In this document: positions 14,600 through 16,077 of the stretch, piece by piece
How the letters are laid out: every line of letters starts with the position of its first letter
How positions within the stretch are numbered: position 1 is the first letter of the stretch
Assembly: GCA_902495025.1 (NCBI GenBank)
Contig: CABUWB010000012.1
Span: forward strand, 1-16,077
Direction: 5' to 3'
DNA from: an uncultured Eubacteriales bacterium
GTDB taxonomy: Bacteria > Bacillota > Clostridia > Lachnospirales > CAG-274
Length of the DNA stretch: 16,077 nucleotides
The notes under the pieces: generated by a model
The model's input: the letters and a program-made list of their open reading frames with translations, nothing else
Told to the model about the DNA's origin: nothing
The model's database searches: none
Made by a program: the position numbers and the translations under genes

Positions 14600-15196
14600 A
14601 TGATAATAGCAATACTAATAGGAATAGTGTCAGTTCTTTTAATTATAGGTATGATTTCGTCACTCATTAATAATCCCATTCCCAGTAATGATCCCATTCC
14701 CAATGATAAAAGAAAGAAAATCACTCCCGATTTATTTAATGATTTACTTAGGAATAGCCAGTATGATAGATTGTTGGCTAAAAAAGAAGCCTACTTAAAG
14801 GCATTTGAAAAAAAAGAAGAATATTATGCCTTAAATAGGCTTTATAATAAATTCGCCCCATTATATAGGGATTATGTAACACAAACATTATGTGCTCCAT
14901 TAAGGCTAACAAAACCTGTTAGTCCCTATACAGCAGCATATTTTGGAACACGGATTGGAGGAATGGCTGTTGGAATGGTGGCTGCACAAAATGCCATAGA
15001 AAAAGAAAAGGCTTATCAGAAGAATGTTGATGATGTGATTGAAGCCGAAATAAATAGAGGAAATGCTTATGATAAAGTTGAATACTGTTATCAAAGTATA
15101 GTAGCTATTTTGTCCCAAGATAAATATACTTATAATAATTGGTATAACGAAAAGCAACTAATTAAAGCTGAATTGGATAAAAAATATAAAACGTGA
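14600..15196 (+). CDS. Unknown membrane-anchored 198-aa protein
   Basis: AGGAGG (14587-14592) lies 7 nt before the ATG. Residues 2-23 form a membrane helix or uncleaved signal anchor (IIAILIGIVSVLLIIGMISSL). A tandem NPIPSN-DPIPND motif follows, then a long charged helical region (about 45-85) and a glycine-containing apolar stretch (YFGTRIGGMAVGMVAAQNA) that could be a second membrane-associated helix. A lysine- and tyrosine-rich end follows. No family recognised. It lies 66 nt behind the 70-aa gene and 116 nt before the zinc-ribbon gene, with no terminator seen between them, so it is probably in one operon. Confidence 0.75.
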   Translation: MIIAILIGIVSVLLIIGMISSLINNPIPSNDPIPNDKRKKITPDLFNDLLRNSQYDRLLAKKEAYLKAFEKKEEYYALNRLYNKFAPLYRDYVTQTLCAPLRLTKPVSPYTAAYFGTRIGGMAVGMVAAQNAIEKEKAYQKNVDDVIEAEINRGNAYDKVEYCYQSIVAILSQDKYTYNNWYNEKQLIKAELDKKYKT

Positions 15197-15212
15197 ACAC
15201 GGTGAGAGGTAA

Positions 15213-15320
15213 ATCAGCCTTGAGATAAAGTCGAAGAAAAAAGAGGTCGATGGCAAATTCCTGTTGATGCAAGGTGTCTATGTAAAAATCGAAATGAAAG
15301 GAAGCGATAATTATGTATGA
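15213..15320 (+). pseudogene. Possible gene remnant (35-codon stop-free stretch)
   Basis: In the gap between the 198-aa and 190-aa genes one frame reads 35 codons to TGA with protein-like composition (ends EVDGKFLLMQGVYVKIEMKG then SDNYV) but has no start codon with a ribosome site; a stop lies just upstream at 15210. It could be the tail of a decayed gene or chance. Weak evidence. Confidence 0.22.
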
Positions 15321-15885
15321 TAATAAACCTAAAAAAAGTGAAGCTGATATATATGAAGAATTGTGTGACGCCAGCGATGAGTTTAAAGGCAGAAAGTTAC
15401 TTAAAAGAATTATGGGGACTGTTGCGGTTGTAGCGGTTGTAGCGGTGATAGTGAATGTATATTCACGCCCATCTGATGTAGTATCCAATTATGTGAATTT
15501 GGACTATTCTAAAATTGTAGAAGAAACAACAAGTGATACTTACGTTGACAGCAGCTATTCGTCTTCATCGAGTTCAACTTATGGCGGCAGCAGCTATTCG
15601 TCCTCATCAAGTTCAACTTATGGCGGCAGCAGCTATTCTTCATCTATGGTAACCTGCCCTAGTTGCGGAGAAAGAGTTTCAAGTCTTATAAGACGTGAGG
15701 TTATAAAAGGTAATGGAGATTGGCAGTCATGGTGTTCAAGTTGTTGGAGCAACTATGATAGGATTTCTCCATACAGTAATTCAGAAGAAACTGATTATGA
15801 CAGAGCTTTAGACACAGTATCAAAGGCTTACGGCATTTCCAAGTCTGAATTGGATGCGGCATATCGTTCAAAATATGGATATTAA
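15313..15885 (+). CDS. Unknown membrane-anchored protein with zinc ribbon and Ser/Tyr/Gly repeats
   Basis: 190 aa; AGGAAG lies 8 nt before the ATG. The acidic N-terminus ends in a basic patch (KGRKLLKR, 25-32), then a membrane helix at about 33-49 (VAVVAVVAVIV). By the positive-inside rule the rest should lie outside the cell. Residues 80-111 are a low-complexity linker made of SSYSSSSSSTYGG repeats, coded by two 39-bp DNA repeats and a partial third. A zinc-ribbon-like pair follows: CPSC (Cys115, Cys118) and CSSC (Cys141, Cys144). The C-terminus has a short helical segment (RALDTVSKAYGISKSELDAAY). Last gene of the unit, followed by a terminator. No named family is recognised. Confidence 0.78.
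   Translation: MYDNKPKKSEADIYEELCDASDEFKGRKLLKRIMGTVAVVAVVAVIVNVYSRPSDVVSNYVNLDYSKIVEETTSDTYVDSSYSSSSSSTYGGSSYSSSSSSTYGGSSYSSSMVTCPSCGERVSSLIRREVIKGNGDWQSWCSSCWSNYDRISPYSNSEETDYDRALDTVSKAYGISKSELDAAYRSKYGY
15550..15645 (+). repeat. 39-bp tandem repeat inside the zinc-ribbon gene
   Basis: Two 39-bp units (15550-15588 and 15589-15627) differ at two third-codon positions, and an 18-bp partial unit follows (15628-15645). They encode the SSYSSSSSSTYGG linker and stay in frame. Confidence 0.85.
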
Positions 15886-15887
15886 TG

Positions 15888-15916
15888 AAAAGGCAGCAGT
15901 TTTTGCTGCCTTTTTT
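15888..15916 (+). terminator. Terminator of the zinc-ribbon operon
   Basis: AAAAGGCAGCAG pairs with the following GCTGCCTTTT across a T-rich loop of about 5 nt, with a run of six T residues. It begins just after the stop codon of the 190-aa gene. Confidence 0.9.
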
Positions 15917-15960
15917 ATTATGTGCAGGTATATATGCTGTTATAAAATTTTATAATACAA

Positions 15961-15988
15961 GAAAAGTGCCCGAAAACAGGCACTTTTC
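15961..15988 (-). terminator. Terminator hairpin behind the rubrerythrin-family gene
   Basis: GAAAAGTGCC (15961-15970) pairs with GGCACTTTTC (15979-15988). It lies 24 nt downstream of the minus-strand stop. The T-run lies within the 3' arm. Confidence 0.7.
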
Positions 15989-16012
15989 AGAGAAGTTTAT
16001 AAAGTTTAAAAA

Positions 16013-16077
16013 TTAACCGAAGTATCTGTCAAGTAAGCCCTTGAAAGCCTTACCATGTCTAGCCTCGTCCTTGCACA
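16013..16077 (-). CDS. Rubrerythrin-family protein, C-terminal fragment only
   Basis: Only the last 21 codons and the stop are in the window; the gene continues beyond the right edge. The minus-strand reading ends DEARHGKAFKGLLDRYFG. The E-x-x-H pair with HGKAF and the terminal RYFG are typical of the rubrerythrin/NADH peroxidase group of anaerobic Firmicutes, whose ferritin-like di-iron centre reduces hydrogen peroxide. The fragment is too short to choose between classical and reverse rubrerythrin. Confidence 0.75.
   Translation of the reverse strand, partial: CKDEARHGKAFKGLLDRYFG

Overview
The window looks like chromosomal DNA of a gut or rumen Firmicute of the Ruminococcus/Oscillospiraceae type. 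The support is AGGAGG-type ribosome binding sites, TTGACA/TATAAT promoters, a dockerin-bearing secreted protein, a modular pectate lyase with ricin-type lectin modules and polyserine linkers, RqcH, and a rubrerythrin-family gene of anaerobes. The genus is inference.

Left part (1-7001): the 3' portion of a GGDEF-EAL cyclic-di-GMP protein ends at a strong terminator and is followed by repeat element 1. A promoter and a leader with an intrinsic terminator then precede a tightly overlapping five-gene operon (1889-6544). It encodes a circularly permuted ATP-grasp ligase, an alpha-E protein, a transglutaminase-like protease and two M14-type deacylase/carboxypeptidase homologues. The first three genes are the core of the predicted amide-ligase cluster that in many bacteria also carries the proteasome-like Anbu peptidase. 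Here no Anbu is present, and two M14 proteins, one with a lost metal ligand, follow instead. Repeat element 2 lies between this operon and the convergent rqcH gene. The two repeat elements share outer inverted repeats, but their cores are inverted relative to each other.

Middle (7047-12980): rqcH (ribosome quality control) on the minus strand; a secreted leucine-rich-repeat/dockerin protein on the plus strand; and a large secreted PL1 pectate lyase with three ricin-type modules on the minus strand. The last two genes converge on a bidirectional terminator. This part is typical of a plant-polysaccharide degrader.

Right part (about 12981-15920): a visibly AT-richer accessory stretch with two modules of the same design. 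Each has a small XRE-family repressor on the minus strand facing a consensus plus-strand promoter (TTGACA-17-TATAAT) whose spacer contains an inverted repeat, and the two divergent promoters share one TTGACAA box as their -35 elements. The first promoter drives a possible 31-codon small ORF and a 73-aa unknown protein. The second drives a 70-aa unknown protein, a 198-aa membrane-anchored protein and a 190-aa membrane-anchored zinc-ribbon protein. None of these five products is recognised. The window closes with the C-terminal codons of a rubrerythrin-family protein on the minus strand.
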